Positions 24,039-35,940 of a DNA stretch of 64,000 nt are shown in pieces. Under the pieces are notes generated by a model, which was given only the letters and a program-made list of their open reading frames with translations, was not told where the DNA came from and ran no database searches. The translations under genes were made by a program, and so were the position numbers. The stretch spans positions 124,001 through 188,000 of the forward strand of contig CALSFV010000297.1 in NCBI GenBank assembly GCA_943737045.1, given 5' to 3'. Position 1 is the first letter of the stretch. Each line of letters begins with the position of its first letter. The DNA is from Parapristionchus giblindavisi. Its lineage: Eukaryota > Nematoda > Chromadorea > Rhabditida > Diplogasteridae.

Positions 24039-24050
24039 CCTGAAGATACA
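24039..24050 (-). promoter_or_regulatory. Splice acceptor one base before the RBFOX start codon
   Basis: Minus strand reads TTGTATCTTCAG, then G, then ATG at 24,038. It fixes the start: the longer frame that reads through (to 24,158) would translate the polypyrimidine tract of a 3' splice site. Trans-splicing to a leader is the likely explanation. Confidence 0.65.
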
Positions 24051-26760
24051 AGGATAGATATTTGGGATTAATCGATCGATAACGAGGCATAACAAATCGA
24101 TAATCAATAAAATATCACAGGCGAATGACGCAAATATTGAGACAAGAATATTAGACACATAAACTATTACTATATCGCAGGGACAGACTAGAAACAGAAC
24201 TATGACTGACAGTAAGGAAGCTGTTAAAGCACTGTTAACAATATTACTGTTTTCACTTAGCTGAGTGAGAAACTAATATCGCCAACAAGGAAAACAACTC
24301 TAGTCATCAGAATTAGTTCCGTATACGACGGAGTTAGATGGCAGGCAGATGTAGATGTTTTCAGGTAGTTAGTCTACTGGTTGACTGAATGGTACGAGGG
24401 GCGGGGAGGGGGGATTTGTTTTGATGTCTGCTCTCACGAGGGGGGACTTTGAATGGGAATCAGCGGAGCTGGAATGGAACAAGTCGTGAGCGGTAAATAG
24501 AGCCAAACTAACTGCATACAGTATCTTGGTGCATACATTTTCGGTATCCTCGCCGTCTATTTATATATAGTGGGTCAATTTAGAAATATCGTTATTTTTC
24601 GTTTTAATTGTAATCTAGTGGGTCGACCCTGAAAATTAGCCGAATATAGTGGGTCATTCCTCACACTGTGAGGGTATGAAAATGTATGTATACATACAGT
24701 ATCTTGGCACCGTATCAGTTACACTTCTAAGACACACTATTAGTGGGCTTGTATAACTTATGAACTCAACTAATGGTCGTGGTTGGAACTAATGGAAGTG
24801 CACTTATGGTCCACTAAAATAACTAATGGAAGTGCACTTATGGTCCACTAAAAGGAAACTTAAAGCGAAAGCAATTACAGGCACACTTAAAGCCATGAAA
24901 AACCAGAGATACGCATAAGGAGCAGCGCAGACGATAAGCGAACACAAATAACAAAGAGAGCCGAGCAAAAAGAGCGAATTGTTTGCATTAGCTAGCTGAT
25001 ATGAAAGGGGGTAAACAAGCGATAAGAAAGGTGAGAATACCACGGCGGCTCAATGATAGTAACTAAGAAGCTCTTGCCTGAGAAAGAAAGTATCGCAAAC
25101 TGAGTGATGATAAGCAGTAAAACATCTAGGTTCTCCCAGCGTGAAAGTTGATTACGGTATATCTGGGCGCTTGCTTCTGACTAGACCTATCATCGAGTTT
25201 TACGATTCGCGAGACATGCCGAGATGGCTTAGTGGATAGAGTTTTTGTTTAGCGATCGGAACCTCGTAGGTTCGAATCCCGCCCAGTGCAAATCAACTTT
25301 GCCGATTTCTATTCCTACCTCTAACTCCATCAAATTCCCTCAATCTTTCTAGTTCTCTCGCGCAACCTGCACATCCGTATTTCCATTTTTCTCACTCTCT
25401 CGTTCACCCACGATCACACAATATCCGTGAAGCAAAAGCTACAAACTCTGCTGATTTACAAGGGGAAGATCACAATTCACCATGAGCTTTTCAAATGAGA
25501 GTAAGCCATATAGATCATTATGAAGAACGGTTCAATATCTTTAATCTGATCCCACCTTTGTTTTCGTTACCGACTTCCTTAAACGCAACGAAAATTAGGG
25601 AAATCGACTATAAATCTACTCTAATTCAAGATGCGTGCATTAATCACTTCAACGTTCCACGGAACAAAGGAATGAAACAATGAACGGCTTGGGAAAACCA
25701 CGATCACTCAGTTCTCGCAAACACGATTTACGCTTGACTCTCAACAAACGAGCAGGTATATTCAGCGTGGGTGTAACAGGAGGTCGACGAAGCATTAAGA
25801 TATATAGGATGAGAGGCGATGTAAGAACCGCAGGTGCAAGTGGATTACAAATAACAAAAACAAGTGTTTGCGAGAGGAATTAGATGATTTGGAGCGGGCC
25901 GAAGAGGAGAATCAACAGGAAAAATCGATCGGGAGGCGATGATCTACTTAAGGAATAGGTGAATCATGTAAAAATGCAAAGAAAAACGATTTAGAAGCGA
26001 TGGTTTAAGTGAAAACGAATGCAGATTGAGAGCAGTAGACCTTGGACAAAGGAAACGAAGGGAATGGGTCACGCGCGCGCAGACCCTAGCAGGACAGAGA
26101 GGGTTGGGATTGATCGATCAATGTGGATGAGAGAGAATATGGCGATGTGAGAGAGCGGTCAGGCAGGCAGAGACATATGCGAGAGAGCGTGCGATATCAA
26201 GAGAGCATGCGCGGCATACTTGCACCAACTCCAGTGCGCCAGATGCTACTCCGAATGCGAAAAGAGGCGAGAGAGCGTAATTAATTAGAGAGAGAGTCAG
26301 ACGGCTAGAGAAAACGCTACGAGAAATTGTGAAACGGGAATAGAGCGTTAATTGATTGACAACTAATTATGAAAATAAAGTCCCGAACGGAACTGATTAC
26401 GGTATAATTTGTCAGTTTGCAATTCCTAATATATATTTCCCAAATCAATCAATAATTTAATTTATATAATTAATTTAACATGTATTTCATAAAATTCAAA
26501 ACAAATTCGATTCAATAAGATTGCTAATAAATTTCACATAACAAGTAAAGCGAAGGGGGACGAGGCGAAAAGCAAAAACACAGACACAATAAATTTATGT
26601 AGAGAAGTCGACGGGGAATAACAAGGCTGAGTATGAGAGGGGAGAATGTCATAAGTAAGGTATAGGTAATCGTAAATGTCGAGGTAGAATGAGGAGGGAA
26701 AGAGATTATTTGAGAGAAAGGGTCGGCAGAAAGAAGTAAGGTAGAGAGGGGAGAGGGAAT
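24051..26760. other. Intergenic, upstream of the RBFOX gene; no gene seen
   Basis: Contains a pair of 36-bp direct repeats (TAATGGAAGTGCACTTATGG at about 24,790 and 24,826) and a tRNA-like sequence at 25,217-25,292. The frames at 25,495-25,883 have no splice support or recognisable similarity. The region presumably includes the RBFOX promoter, but no specific element can be named. Confidence 0.5.
25217..25292 (+). pseudogene. tRNA-like sequence with A and B boxes
   Basis: The A box TGGCTTAGTGG and B box GGTTCGAATCC both match RNA polymerase III consensus at normal spacing. The first and last bases do not form a seven-pair acceptor stem, and no clear anticodon arm is seen. Best read as a tRNA pseudogene or a tRNA-derived repeat; transcription is still possible. 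Confidence 0.45.
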
Positions 26761-26769
26761 GGATAGACA

Positions 26770-27361
26770 GCGAGAGAGAGAGTGAGAGAGAGAGAGAGAA
26801 AGAGAGAAAGAGAGAGAGAGGCCCAGAGAACACCCAGTCAAAAAGATGCCGCCATGCCAATGGCTTTGTTCATTTCGTTTTATTTCGTTTTATTTCATTT
26901 CATTCCTACATCTCGCCTCAGCCTGCACATGTGCTATCTACATTTACATCTTACTTTGCTACCCTTTCTTCTTCTTCTCCCTCTACCTCTCCCTTTTCCT
27001 CTACCTCTGCCTCTATCTCTTCCTCTCCCTCTCCCTTTTCCTCTAGCGCTCCCTCTTCCTCTCCCTCTACCTCTTCCTCTCCCTCTTCCTCTCCCTCTGC
27101 CTCTCCCTCTTCCTCTCTCTCTACCTCTTCCTCTCCCTCTGTCTCTCCCTCTTCCTCTCCCTCTTCCTCTCCCTCTACCTCTTCCTCTCCCTCTTCCTCT
27201 GCCTCTCCCTCTGCCTCTCCCTCTCCCTCTTATTCTCCCCTTTCTATCTATCACCCTTTTCCATGCCTCGTTTTCATCAGCTGTCGTAATTGAATGAAAC
27301 GCGCGCGAAGGGTGTTATGTTCAAGAGGGAGAGGAAGAAAATGTAGAGGGAGAGGGAGAGG

Positions 27362-27427
<66 letters not shown>

Positions 27428-27520
27428 ATGGAAAGAGAGAGGGAGAGGCAGAGACAGAGAGAGATGGGGAGTGATGGATAGAAGGGAGGAAGGTATTCAA
27501 ATTGGAAATTGGCATAATTT
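26770..27520. repeat. Polypurine/polypyrimidine switch region
   Basis: A (GA)n-rich tract (26,770-26,825) is followed by a long pyrimidine tract of CTCTTC/CTCTCC units (about 26,960-27,240), then by another GA tract (27,335-27,475). Strand asymmetry flips twice within 750 bp. The long frames of Leu-Pro, Arg-Gly or Ser-Pro repeats on both strands are consequences of this and are not genes. Confidence 0.9.
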
Positions 27521-28437
27521 ACGCATCTGTAGAATACCTAGGAGAGAAGTAATTGAGGTACAGAAGAAAGACATCGAATAGGCCACCCTGACAACCAGAG
27601 TAGAGGTAATTTCAGAGAGGAAGGGATAGATGGGGATGATGATGAAATACGGAATTATTTGCTCAGTTGTAGACACTCAAAAATAAAGGGGTAAGTCGAC
27701 GGTCTCTTCTGAGCGTAACGCTCTCTCGTCGACAGAGAACAGAGAAATAGTGTGGGATTTGAGGAGACCAATTAAAAGAGATATATGTCATAATAAAATC
27801 AATAATTATATTAAAGTTCGCATCTTGCAATATTGAATCTAATGTAAATGCACACTTATACATACAGATACCGTCATAATGCACATTTACATGGTTGGGT
27901 ATTAGTTAATCACAAGTAGTAGTTAGCAGGGAGATTCACTGTTTCGACGATCAAGTTCTAGACTGTGAACTCCAACGACCAAGTTGCGTTTCCGTTGCGA
28001 ACAATGAAAGATAAAGGAGAGTGAGAAAGAGAAAGAAGGGAACGAAACTGCAACAGGGATGAAACCGCCTCTTCCTGTCTAAAAGCGTCTCAAAGATGAA
28101 AGAGAGCGATTGAAAACGAGGCAAACTGCCCCTCCTCCTTCCGCTAGGCTTACTTTTGACAGATAGAAATATATAAAGTAAAGGATTAAACCTGACTGTG
28201 TTAGATACTATAGTTGAATATAACGCTGAATGATCCAGTGTTTCGGACATGGTCCTAGACACTGGTTCAAAAGTAGCGAAAGGAAAAGAAAATCAGGAAA
28301 ACACTCCCCGTTTTGCACACTTTCTCGCCTATTTTCGTTGTATTTTCGAAGCTTTTCTACATAAGAACATAAGCTAGAGCGTCACATCAAGCGAGACCGG
28401 AGAGAGTAATAACCATGTTATTCACAATCTATACTGA

Positions 28438-28672
28438 ATCAGAGGGAGAGGTAGAGAGGCAGAGGTAGAGGGAGAGAAGAAGAGGTAGAGAGGCAGAGGT
28501 AGAGGGAGAGAAGAAGAGGTAGAGAGGCAGAGGTAGAGGGAGAGAAGAAGAGGAAGAGTCAGGGGTAGAGGGAGTGAAGAAGAGGTAGAGAGGCAGAGGT
28601 AGAGGGAGAGAAGAAGAGGAAGAGGTAGAGGCAGAGGTAGAGGGAGAGAAGAAGAGGAAGAGTCAGAAGAAT
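28438..28672. repeat. Purine minisatellite, unit about 36 bp
   Basis: Roughly six tandem copies of a unit made of GAGGTAGAGAGGCAGAGG plus TAGAGGGAGAGAAGAA, with some units extended by AGGAAGAG. All purine except the TAG and CAG steps. Confidence 0.85.
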
Positions 28673-28762
28673 GACTCACACCGGAGTGAGCGAATGTTTG
28701 CCGTCACCGTAACATCAGATAAGGCCGATGTTCGATCGATTTTTTCCTAGTAGACAGCATAC

Positions 28763-28883
28763 ATTAAAGGCACAGCGCGAGCCAATTTTACTCTCCGCTC
28801 TGGCAACACTCTCTCGTACTCAAAGAAAGCGAGAGAGCACTGCCGAGAGAAGAGTCTCAAATTAGCTCGGGATGTGCCGTTAA
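28763..28883. mobile_element. Hairpin MITE, family 1 (typical copy)
   Basis: Ends TTAAAGGCACAGCGCGAGC and the reverse GCTCGGGATGTGCCGTTAA. Arms ACTCTCCGCTCTGGCAAC and diverged reverse. The TTAA at both ends suggests a TTAA-type target site. Confidence 0.75.
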
Positions 28884-30749
28884 GGGATTCACAAAGATTT
28901 CTTCGTGTCGCACAGTATTTCGTTTGCGCTATGTCAACGAGACATGTGTGGTAAACAGACGTTAATGTTTGGACAGGATCTGTGGAAATTTATTTAGTAA
29001 CGTTAACTTAATAACTAACTAACTAACTAACTTAACTATGACAAAATTGAGGGTGCTTCAAGTGAATAATGAAGCTGAATAAACGACATGCTCCATGAAT
29101 ATTAAAAATTCTACGCTTTGACAAGACGCTTTCGCAGACAACGGAGTATGATTAGGACAAAGGATCAAAATAAGATTGCCTCCGAAAAAAGTGGGCGGAG
29201 CTTACTGAACTCCGTGACTAGATTCCTGTCTTTGTTGTTGACAGTACGTTGGAAGACAACCGAATCGAGTACAATGGATGTAGTGAAGGGAAGGAAAACA
29301 GTGGTGACTTGGAGCTCACAATGAGCCCATGTTAGGGTACAGTTGACTGATATCTACCGTATCTTAGAGTTAGTGAAATGAAATTTGCATAAAATCCGAA
29401 ATTTTTTGAATTTTATTAGACGAAATGTGGCTGACAAGCTAGCGATGATGAATCGTTGACTGCGAACAGAGAAAATGTGTGTGATTTTGAGAGAACGTAG
29501 TTAGAGAAATAGTGTGTGACACGAAGAGACGGCGGTGATCGTTCAAAGATCTCCCACTCTATTAAAGCTCTCAACGGCGAATGAGGTCCATAAAACTGAA
29601 TTGTCCATAAAACCATAAGAAATAAAAACCGTGCGATACGAACGAGCCATATGGCGCCGCGCATAATAAATATGCTGGAGCTATACTGGAATCCAGAAAT
29701 ATCGGAACCAGACCAAGCCTAGATTGCGGTATCTCACTTACAGTATTATTGCAAGGAACGGTTTCGTGCTGTTTGGTTACGGTATCATGTCGCTAGACCA
29801 ATTACGGTATGCACCTACGGTACGATGTCAGGAAGAGGCAGTAGTTCCGGTCGTTCGTCTAAATGCAAATGGGGAATGAAAAGAAGGGAATGAAATGGAT
29901 TAGGAGAATGGGAAATGTTAATGGGTTAAGGATGCAGGCCTTGGGACTAGAATATGCAAGTGATCTCAAACTGGTATATGAATATACAGAACTGCCGAAG
30001 TCATCAATTCTAGCATGTTAAAGGTACAAAATTAAATTACATCCCGAGCTGTGCCTCTCCGATCTGGCAACACTCTCTCGCTTTCTCTTGCCAGAAAATT
30101 AGCTCGACATGTGTCTTCATTTTGTGAAAATGAAAAAAAAATGTTAGTATTTCACATTAGCTCTAAAATGACAATGACCGGACATTCTCTCTCACTTTTG
30201 CATACTCCCTCGCACTCTTTGGTCTTTTTGTTGTAAATTTCATTGCTTACAGTAAAAGCACGACTACAAAATAAAAGAACGCATAAAGAATCAATTGAAT
30301 TGTGGATGTCATAGGGGGGGGGGAAGAAAACAGGACAATCGAGTGCGGTTGAATTTTGATGTATGAACAGAATACTTCACCTATATTTGGAATCCACAAA
30401 ACGAATCGAAAAAACAGGAGAAAAAAAATAATAGTCAGTTCGCAAATCATTTTTACTAAACGATTTTTATCACGTGTATTGTCAGATTCCAAGGTATTGG
30501 AGCATTGGTAATACTCTCTCGTAGACAAGGAAAGCGAGAGAGTGCGGCCAGAGCGGAGTGGTTCAAATTTTTTCTCATCGTTTCCGTATTTGCTGTCGCA
30601 CCTGTCACGGGTGTGTCAAATAAATAAATAAACAAATAAAATTATCTCAGCGTGTCGCTCAAAGTTGCAATCCAGAGGAGGAAGTAGAAATCACGGAGAC
30701 CTCCGTTATTCGGAACAATAAAAAAATATTCTTCAGTTCGTTTTCTACT

Positions 30750-30870
30750 TCCTTAAAAAGGGCTGACACCTTTGTCAACGGTCTCTTCAAAGCTCTATGC
30801 TCTCTCGTTGTTAGATAACAGAGACATAGTGTGCGCAATGAAGAGGCCATTGAGTGAGGTCCCTTTAAGA
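30750..30870. mobile_element. Hairpin MITE, family 2
   Basis: Arms contain CAACGGTCTCTTC and GAAGAGGCCATTG around a loop with TCTCTCGTTGTTAG. Ends are CCTTAAAAAGGG and CCCTTTAAGAG. Confidence 0.65.
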
Positions 30871-31173
30871 GAGCAACCACCCCCTGCTATGATTTAAATT
30901 GTGGAAAACGAAAGCAAATGAATCACGAAGGATCTACGTAGACGCTGTTATGATTACAAGGGCGGAGGAATAAGATGAGAATGAATGACATTCATATTAT
31001 AATAATATCTTTATGTGGGTTTCATGTAAGAATGATAATGATATACATAGAGAAATGCATTAGGGACACATAAATACAATACCACAACGAGGTAGTAAGG
31101 CTTAAATTATGTTTTTACTCTATCATCAAAACACGCGCGTATGTGTGACCATCACAATAACAATTACCTGCAG

Positions 31174-31269
31174 AATACGGTGGAAATCTCGAAAAGCATG
31201 TCCCAAGAGATAAAAAAAACAATCGACAGACTGACCGAGATGAGCAAGTTCGCGAACAACTTCCTCAAG
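31174..31269 (+). CDS. Possible isolated exon encoding a coiled-coil-like segment
   Basis: The stretch is bounded by a good acceptor (TTACCTGCAG, ending 31,173) and a donor (AAG then GTGAAG at 31,270). Frame 1 gives 32 residues beginning NTVEISKSMSQEIKK and ending KFANNFLK: charged, heptad-like and free of low complexity, unlike its surroundings. Frame 3 is also open, so the frame is not certain. No neighbouring exon could be joined to it. It could be an exon of a gene with long repeat-filled introns, a gene relic, or chance. Confidence 0.3.
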
Positions 31270-32039
31270 GTGAAGATGATATAGATGTATGGACGCATAG
31301 TATAGAAATAGCGTGGGTGAGCGGGTTGAAATCGGGAAAAGTGCAAATGATATGGATAAAGTAGATTAGGGGAATGATCAAAATAGTGGATTTAGAGAGG
31401 AAAGAAAGCGAGATAAAGCAGAGCAAACATCGAAAAAGGATTGTACTATACAAGGAAGAAGCCGTGAAGAGGTCTCTTCGATTCACGTACTGTTTTACAC
31501 TCACGGCAAATTCTCTTAGATATAGGTTGTCTAACTGTTCAGCTATAGAGAAAGGTTAGCTTACTCCAAACTCTCTCAAAAAGACACGTTAGATAATACT
31601 CTCTCGCTCGAGATAGTTACGGGGACTGGAGCAAGCTAACTAAGTTATCTCACATTTGAGACAACGTTTCTCTAATTGTCGCATCTTAGATAACCTATGA
31701 GACAGTTTGCCGTCAGTGTACTGTGCTCTAACAACGAGAGAGCGTAGCCCAAAGGCATACCCTAGCTAATTATACTCCCTGCTCTGGCAATGCTTCCTCG
31801 CTTCTTTTGTATATGAGAGAGCCATGCCAGAGTGTAGAGTAAAATTAGTTCGGGATGTGCCTTTAAAGACTACTGAAACCTTACTGTTTATGGGTGAAAT
31901 CCAATAATGTTATAAAAAATAAATTAATAATGTGCCTTATGAGAGTACAATGACAGCCGAACATGACAACGGCAATGACAGGGAAAGATGACAGATGACA
32001 GATGACACTGACAGGACTTTCTGTATAAGGCTATATTGT

Positions 32040-32247
32040 CCGTATAAAATGTACTTGCATAATTGCATTGCTACTGCTGCTAAACAGAGGTAGAACTATC
32101 GATTAGCTCCCCACCCTTTCCTCCTTTCCTTCCTCGCTCTCTCTGATCTACCTACTCTCTCATCGGTGCGCTCTCGCTAAACATAGAAATTCATTGTGGC
32201 AGTGGTTGGCTACTCTCGCACCAAATAAACAAGTGTATTTTATACGG
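32040..32247. mobile_element. 208-bp MITE with CCGTATAAAATGTACTT ends
   Basis: The left end CCGTATAAAATGTACTT recurs inverted at the right as AAGTGTATTTTATACGG. The interior is conserved across copies: CTCTCTGATCTAC, TAAACATAGAAA and TACTCTCG(T/C)ACCAAATAAAC. Other copies: 44,491-44,687, 56,848-57,052, and more diverged at 40,310-40,581 and 58,605-58,852. Confidence 0.75.
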
Positions 32248-32261
32248 TCCATACTAACGAC

Positions 32262-32605
32262 TAGAGTTGGCAATAATGCACTATTCATTGCGGGCCCGCA
32301 GAGCGGTGTAATTCATTGCGGGCCCGCAAACTCGAATGGTGCGGTGTAAAATCATTGCGGGCCAGCAATGGCATTGCGGGCCCGCAAAGTCCTTTTCCTC
32401 TCCGAGAGAATGAAGAGAGAAGGAAGAGGAGAGGAAAATGACTTTGCGGGCCCGCAATGCCATTGCGGGCCCGCAATGATTTTACACCGCACCATTCGAA
32501 ATTGCGGGACGCAATGATTTCACACCGCATTGCGGGCCCGCAATCACTAGCAATGAAAAGCCAATTTCTTTGCGGGCCCGCAACGTCCGAATTGCCAACT
32601 CTACT
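32262..32605. repeat. Cluster of ATTGCGGGCCCGCAAT palindromes
   Basis: The self-complementary motif ATTGCGGGCCCGCAAT occurs repeatedly, the whole cluster is itself an inverted repeat with ends AGAGTTGGCAAT and ATTGCCAACTCT, and the arms contain GCGGTGTAAAATCATTGC and reverse. Much more GC-rich than its surroundings. Confidence 0.8.
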
Positions 32606-32756
32606 AACGACACATAAACTATGACTTGAATGGTATAATTCTAGAAAAAAGTGCCCAGTCCAGCCAAGGTTAGAGCAGAAACGTGGCGAAAATCCATTAA
32701 GGGGCTATTCGCATGAACATTTTATGAGGTCTCTCTCCGTGTTAGATTCGTGATGT

Positions 32757-32925
32757 AATGGAGAAGAGGAAAAAGGGAGGGGAAGGGAGAGAGAGAAGGG
32801 AGAGAGAGAGAGAGGGAGAGAGAGAGGGAGAGAGGGAGAGAGAGAGAGCGAGAGAGCGAGAGAGAGGGAGAGGGAGAGAGAGAGGGAGAGAGAGGGAGAG
32901 AGAGGGAGAGAGAGAGAGAGAGAGA

Positions 32926-32966
<41 letters not shown>

Positions 32967-32996
32967 TGGGAGAGTGAGAGAAAGAGAGAGAGAGAG

Positions 32997-33046
<50 letters not shown>

Positions 33047-33140
33047 GAGGGAGAGGGAGAGGGAGAGAGATTGAGGGGGAGAGAGAGAGAGGCGAGAGAG
33101 AGGGGGAGAGAGAGAAGAGATAGAGAGAGGGGGGAGGGGA
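32757..33140. repeat. Long (GA)n-rich purine tract
   Basis: About 380 bp of nearly pure purine made of GAGA and GGAGA units with a short G run at about 32,957-32,965. Leu/Ser or Arg/Glu repeat frames here are artefacts. Confidence 0.95.
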
Positions 33141-33543
33141 GGTGAAAGGAAGGGAAGCAAGACGGCGGTTGCGCTTGCAAAAGCTTATTCGGCTGGATAA
33201 GGTGCGGCGAGCGTGAAGAAAGGGAGCTTATGAATTTAGCCTGAAGTAGGCGAAAGAAATTCAAGACGATGGATTGAGAGTCTATGGATGCAGAAACCGC
33301 TCTCTTCCTTTAAGCGACACCCCAAGCTAATTTGAAACACTCCGCTCTGGCCACGCTCTCTCGCTTTCTTTGTTTGCGAGAGAGTATTGCCAATGCGGAG
33401 ATTCAAATTAGCTTGGAGTGTGGCTTTAAATGGTGCTTCTGTCAATGATATCTTCATTGTGCGCACTATTTTTCTGTTCTCTAACAACGAGAAAGCATTG
33501 CGCATCCAAAAGACCATTGAGAGAGGTTGCGCTCCCTTTAATA

Positions 33544-35203
33544 TACAGTAGCGCCCAAAAGTCTGAATACACTTTTTATTTCTGTTGTAATTTTTGGGTC
33601 AGTTGAGAGATCAAGCTGTAATGTGGACATTATGTACCCAATGTATGTATGTATTCGATACCCTTATAAGGTCTCACGGGCCTTTCTGGTAATTGCATAG
33701 TGATGACGTTACCGAACAACACTTTTTCCAAAATTCATTATTCTTTCAGGGATTTTTTCGTACTCGTCACACTTCGTGAGCATCGAGATAACTACAAGGC
33801 CTATCCAGAAATAAAGTTTTAGGTTGCTGCGAATTCGGGTATTGGCTGCAGACTTGCTGCAATATCGCGGTTGCAAAATCATATCTCGGCTTCTAGAAGA
33901 GCTTTAAAGGAGTTCAAAGCAGCAAACTGATTCTCTTGATGATTCCTGATAATCCTGTAAGTTTGGTAGCGGTAGCTCATCATTCATCCCCATGGATCGA
34001 AAAAGTCACTTTTTTACTAGACCCAATTTTGAAGGTTCACAATTCTGAGGGCGGACCTTGTAAAAATCTGGTTTTTGGATAGAAATGTTGCAAATCTATT
34101 AATTAGTCGATTTCCTACTTGTTAGAACGATTGCATATCTTTCTTGCCTGCGGCAGTAGATTTCCTGAAGGATACTCGTTTTTGCCGCGCCCCCTTCTCA
34201 TCTCGCGACACGTAAACATCTCTGGGTCTTCCACACTGATCAACGAGCTTTGATAAATGAAATCACTCTAAAACGTATTGTGGCTAATCCTGAACATCGT
34301 AATCTATGAAAGAAAGCGTTGTTGATCTTCTGTGATCGAATAAAACAACTTTTCATACTGATTTTGAGCAAAATTTGACGAAAAATGACCAAAGATCAAA
34401 GATCAGAAATAGAAAATAGCAAGATCAAAGATCAAACACTCGATTCATACAGTGTCTCTCTTTTCTGACAAATAAAATCTCTAAAAGCGGCTAAAATCGT
34501 CATTGAACAGCATGAAAGACCCAGAGATGTTTACGTGTCGCGAGATGAGAAGGGGGCGCGGCAAAAACGAGTATCCTTCAGGTAATCTACTGCCGCAGGC
34601 AAGAAAGATATGCAATCGTTCTAACAAGTAGGAAATCGACTAATTAATAGATTTGCAACATTTCTATCCAAAAACCAGATTTTTACAAGGTCCGCCCTCA
34701 GAATTGTGAACCTTCAAAATTGGGTCTAGTAAAAAAGTGACTTTTTCGATCCATGAGGATGAATGATGAGCTACCGCTACCAAACTTACAGGATTATCAG
34801 GAATCATCAAGAGAATCAGTTTGCTGCTTTGAACTCCTTTAAATCTCTTCTAGAAGCCGAGATATGATTTTGCAACCGCGATATTGCAGCAAGTCTGCAG
34901 CCAATACCCGAATTCGCAGCAACCTAAAACTTTTTTTTCTGGATAGGCCTTGTAGTTCTCTCGATGCTCACGAAGTGTGACGAGTACGAAAAAATCCCTG
35001 AAAGAATAATGAATTTTGGAAAAAGTGTTGTTCGGTAACGTCATCACTATGCAATTACCAGAAAGGCCCGTGAGACCTTATAAGGGTATCGAATACATAC
35101 ATACATTGGGTACATAATGTCCACATTACAGCTTGATCTCTCAACTGACCCAAAAATTACAACAGAAATAAAAAGTGTATTCAGACTTTTGGGCGCTACT
35201 GTA
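33544..35203. mobile_element. 1.66-kb Tc1/mariner-like foldback element
   Basis: Ends are TACAGTAGCGCCCAAAAGTC and its exact reverse, with TA at each edge, the Tc1/mariner target and a CAGT start typical of that superfamily. Arms of about 700 bp (33,544-34,270 and 34,480-35,203) are near-identical inverted copies around a short spacer containing GATCAAAGATCA repeats. No transposase remains. A fragment of the same end, with the CCAAAAATTACAACAGAAAT stretch, lies at 54,826-54,902. Confidence 0.85.
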
Positions 35204-35340
35204 TGTAGAGAAGTTCTTGCTTTTTCTTATTGTTTATGCCTATCACAACAAAAGAGAGAGGCAGAATAGAAAATTAGCATAGGTTGATGGATGGCAGTTG
35301 CGTCGGTTGGAGGCAGCAGGGAAATGGGTAAGTTGGTGAA

Positions 35341-35940
35341 TACCGTCAAAACGAAAAAAAAGTGAAACATTTGTCAAATAATTTGACAAAATTTGACAAA
35401 AGTTCACAAGATTTTGAAAATTTTGAATCATGATATCTAAACGCGGTTACTATTTTTTTAAATAGATAATAGGATATTTGAGCATCACTGGGCTTACCTA
35501 ATTGACCTATGAAGAAAAAAATTTAAATGAATCACTGTGAACGCTGTTTTGTGAAACTGGTATACGGTATGATTTTCTACAGTATACCCGTTTTGCAGCC
35601 TGATCTATGAAATGATCCAAAAAGTGCACACTCGCTATAGGAAGTCAAGTAATGCTTGATATATCCATGATTAGACGAAAAAAGCGCGATGGAAGAAATT
35701 TTACCGTAAGATACTACAGTATGCTACAGTATACCAATTCTGCTCCGCAACGCTCCTGATTATTTTTTTTCACTTTTGTCGTGCTTATCTGGATTTGGCA
35801 AAGACATCTACAAAACAAAATCTGAGATAATACTTCATCATGATCATGAAAAATGCTTAAAATGGGAATCTTGTGAACTTTTGTCAAACTTTGTCAAATT
35901 ATTTGACAAATGTTTCACTTTTTTTTTCGTTTAGACGGTA
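35341..35940. mobile_element. 600-bp foldback element
   Basis: Begins TACCGTCAAAACGAAAAAAA and ends with the near-exact reverse TTTTTTTCGTTTAGACGGTA. The arms hold several copies of ATTTGACAAA. Non-coding. Confidence 0.8.

Larger units (their letters stand above)
27521..31173. other. Repeat-rich intergenic DNA
   Basis: Contains a purine minisatellite (28,438-28,672), family-1 MITEs at 28,763-28,883, about 30,040-30,105 and about 30,505-30,570, and a family-2 MITE at 30,750-30,870. Remaining open frames lack splice context. I see no supportable gene until the exon candidate at 31,174. Confidence 0.5.
31270..33543. other. Repeat-dense intergenic DNA
   Basis: Contains a family-1 MITE (31,750-31,866), a CCGTATAAAATGTACTT MITE (32,040-32,247), the GGGCCCGC palindrome cluster (32,262-32,605), a 370-bp GA-rich tract (32,757-33,125), a family-1 MITE (33,308-33,430) and a family-2 MITE (33,425-33,541), the last two abutting. 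No gene seen. Confidence 0.6.

Noticed and set aside
23745..24158. Longer N-terminus of the RBFOX-type protein (Met at 24,158)
   Set aside because: The extension translates a polypyrimidine tract and a CTTCAG acceptor one base before the next Met.
26782..27297. 171-residue frame rich in Leu-Pro, with Arg-Gly and Ser-Pro frames in the other readings
   Set aside because: It is a direct translation of a simple pyrimidine repeat; all frames are open and none has start, splice or domain context.
28438..28672. CRISPR-like array
   Set aside because: Units are contiguous with no unique spacers; it is a minisatellite in eukaryotic DNA.
32705..33264. 151- and 180-residue Leu/Ser-rich frames and a 121-residue Arg/Glu frame
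   Set aside because: All derive from the GA-rich tract.
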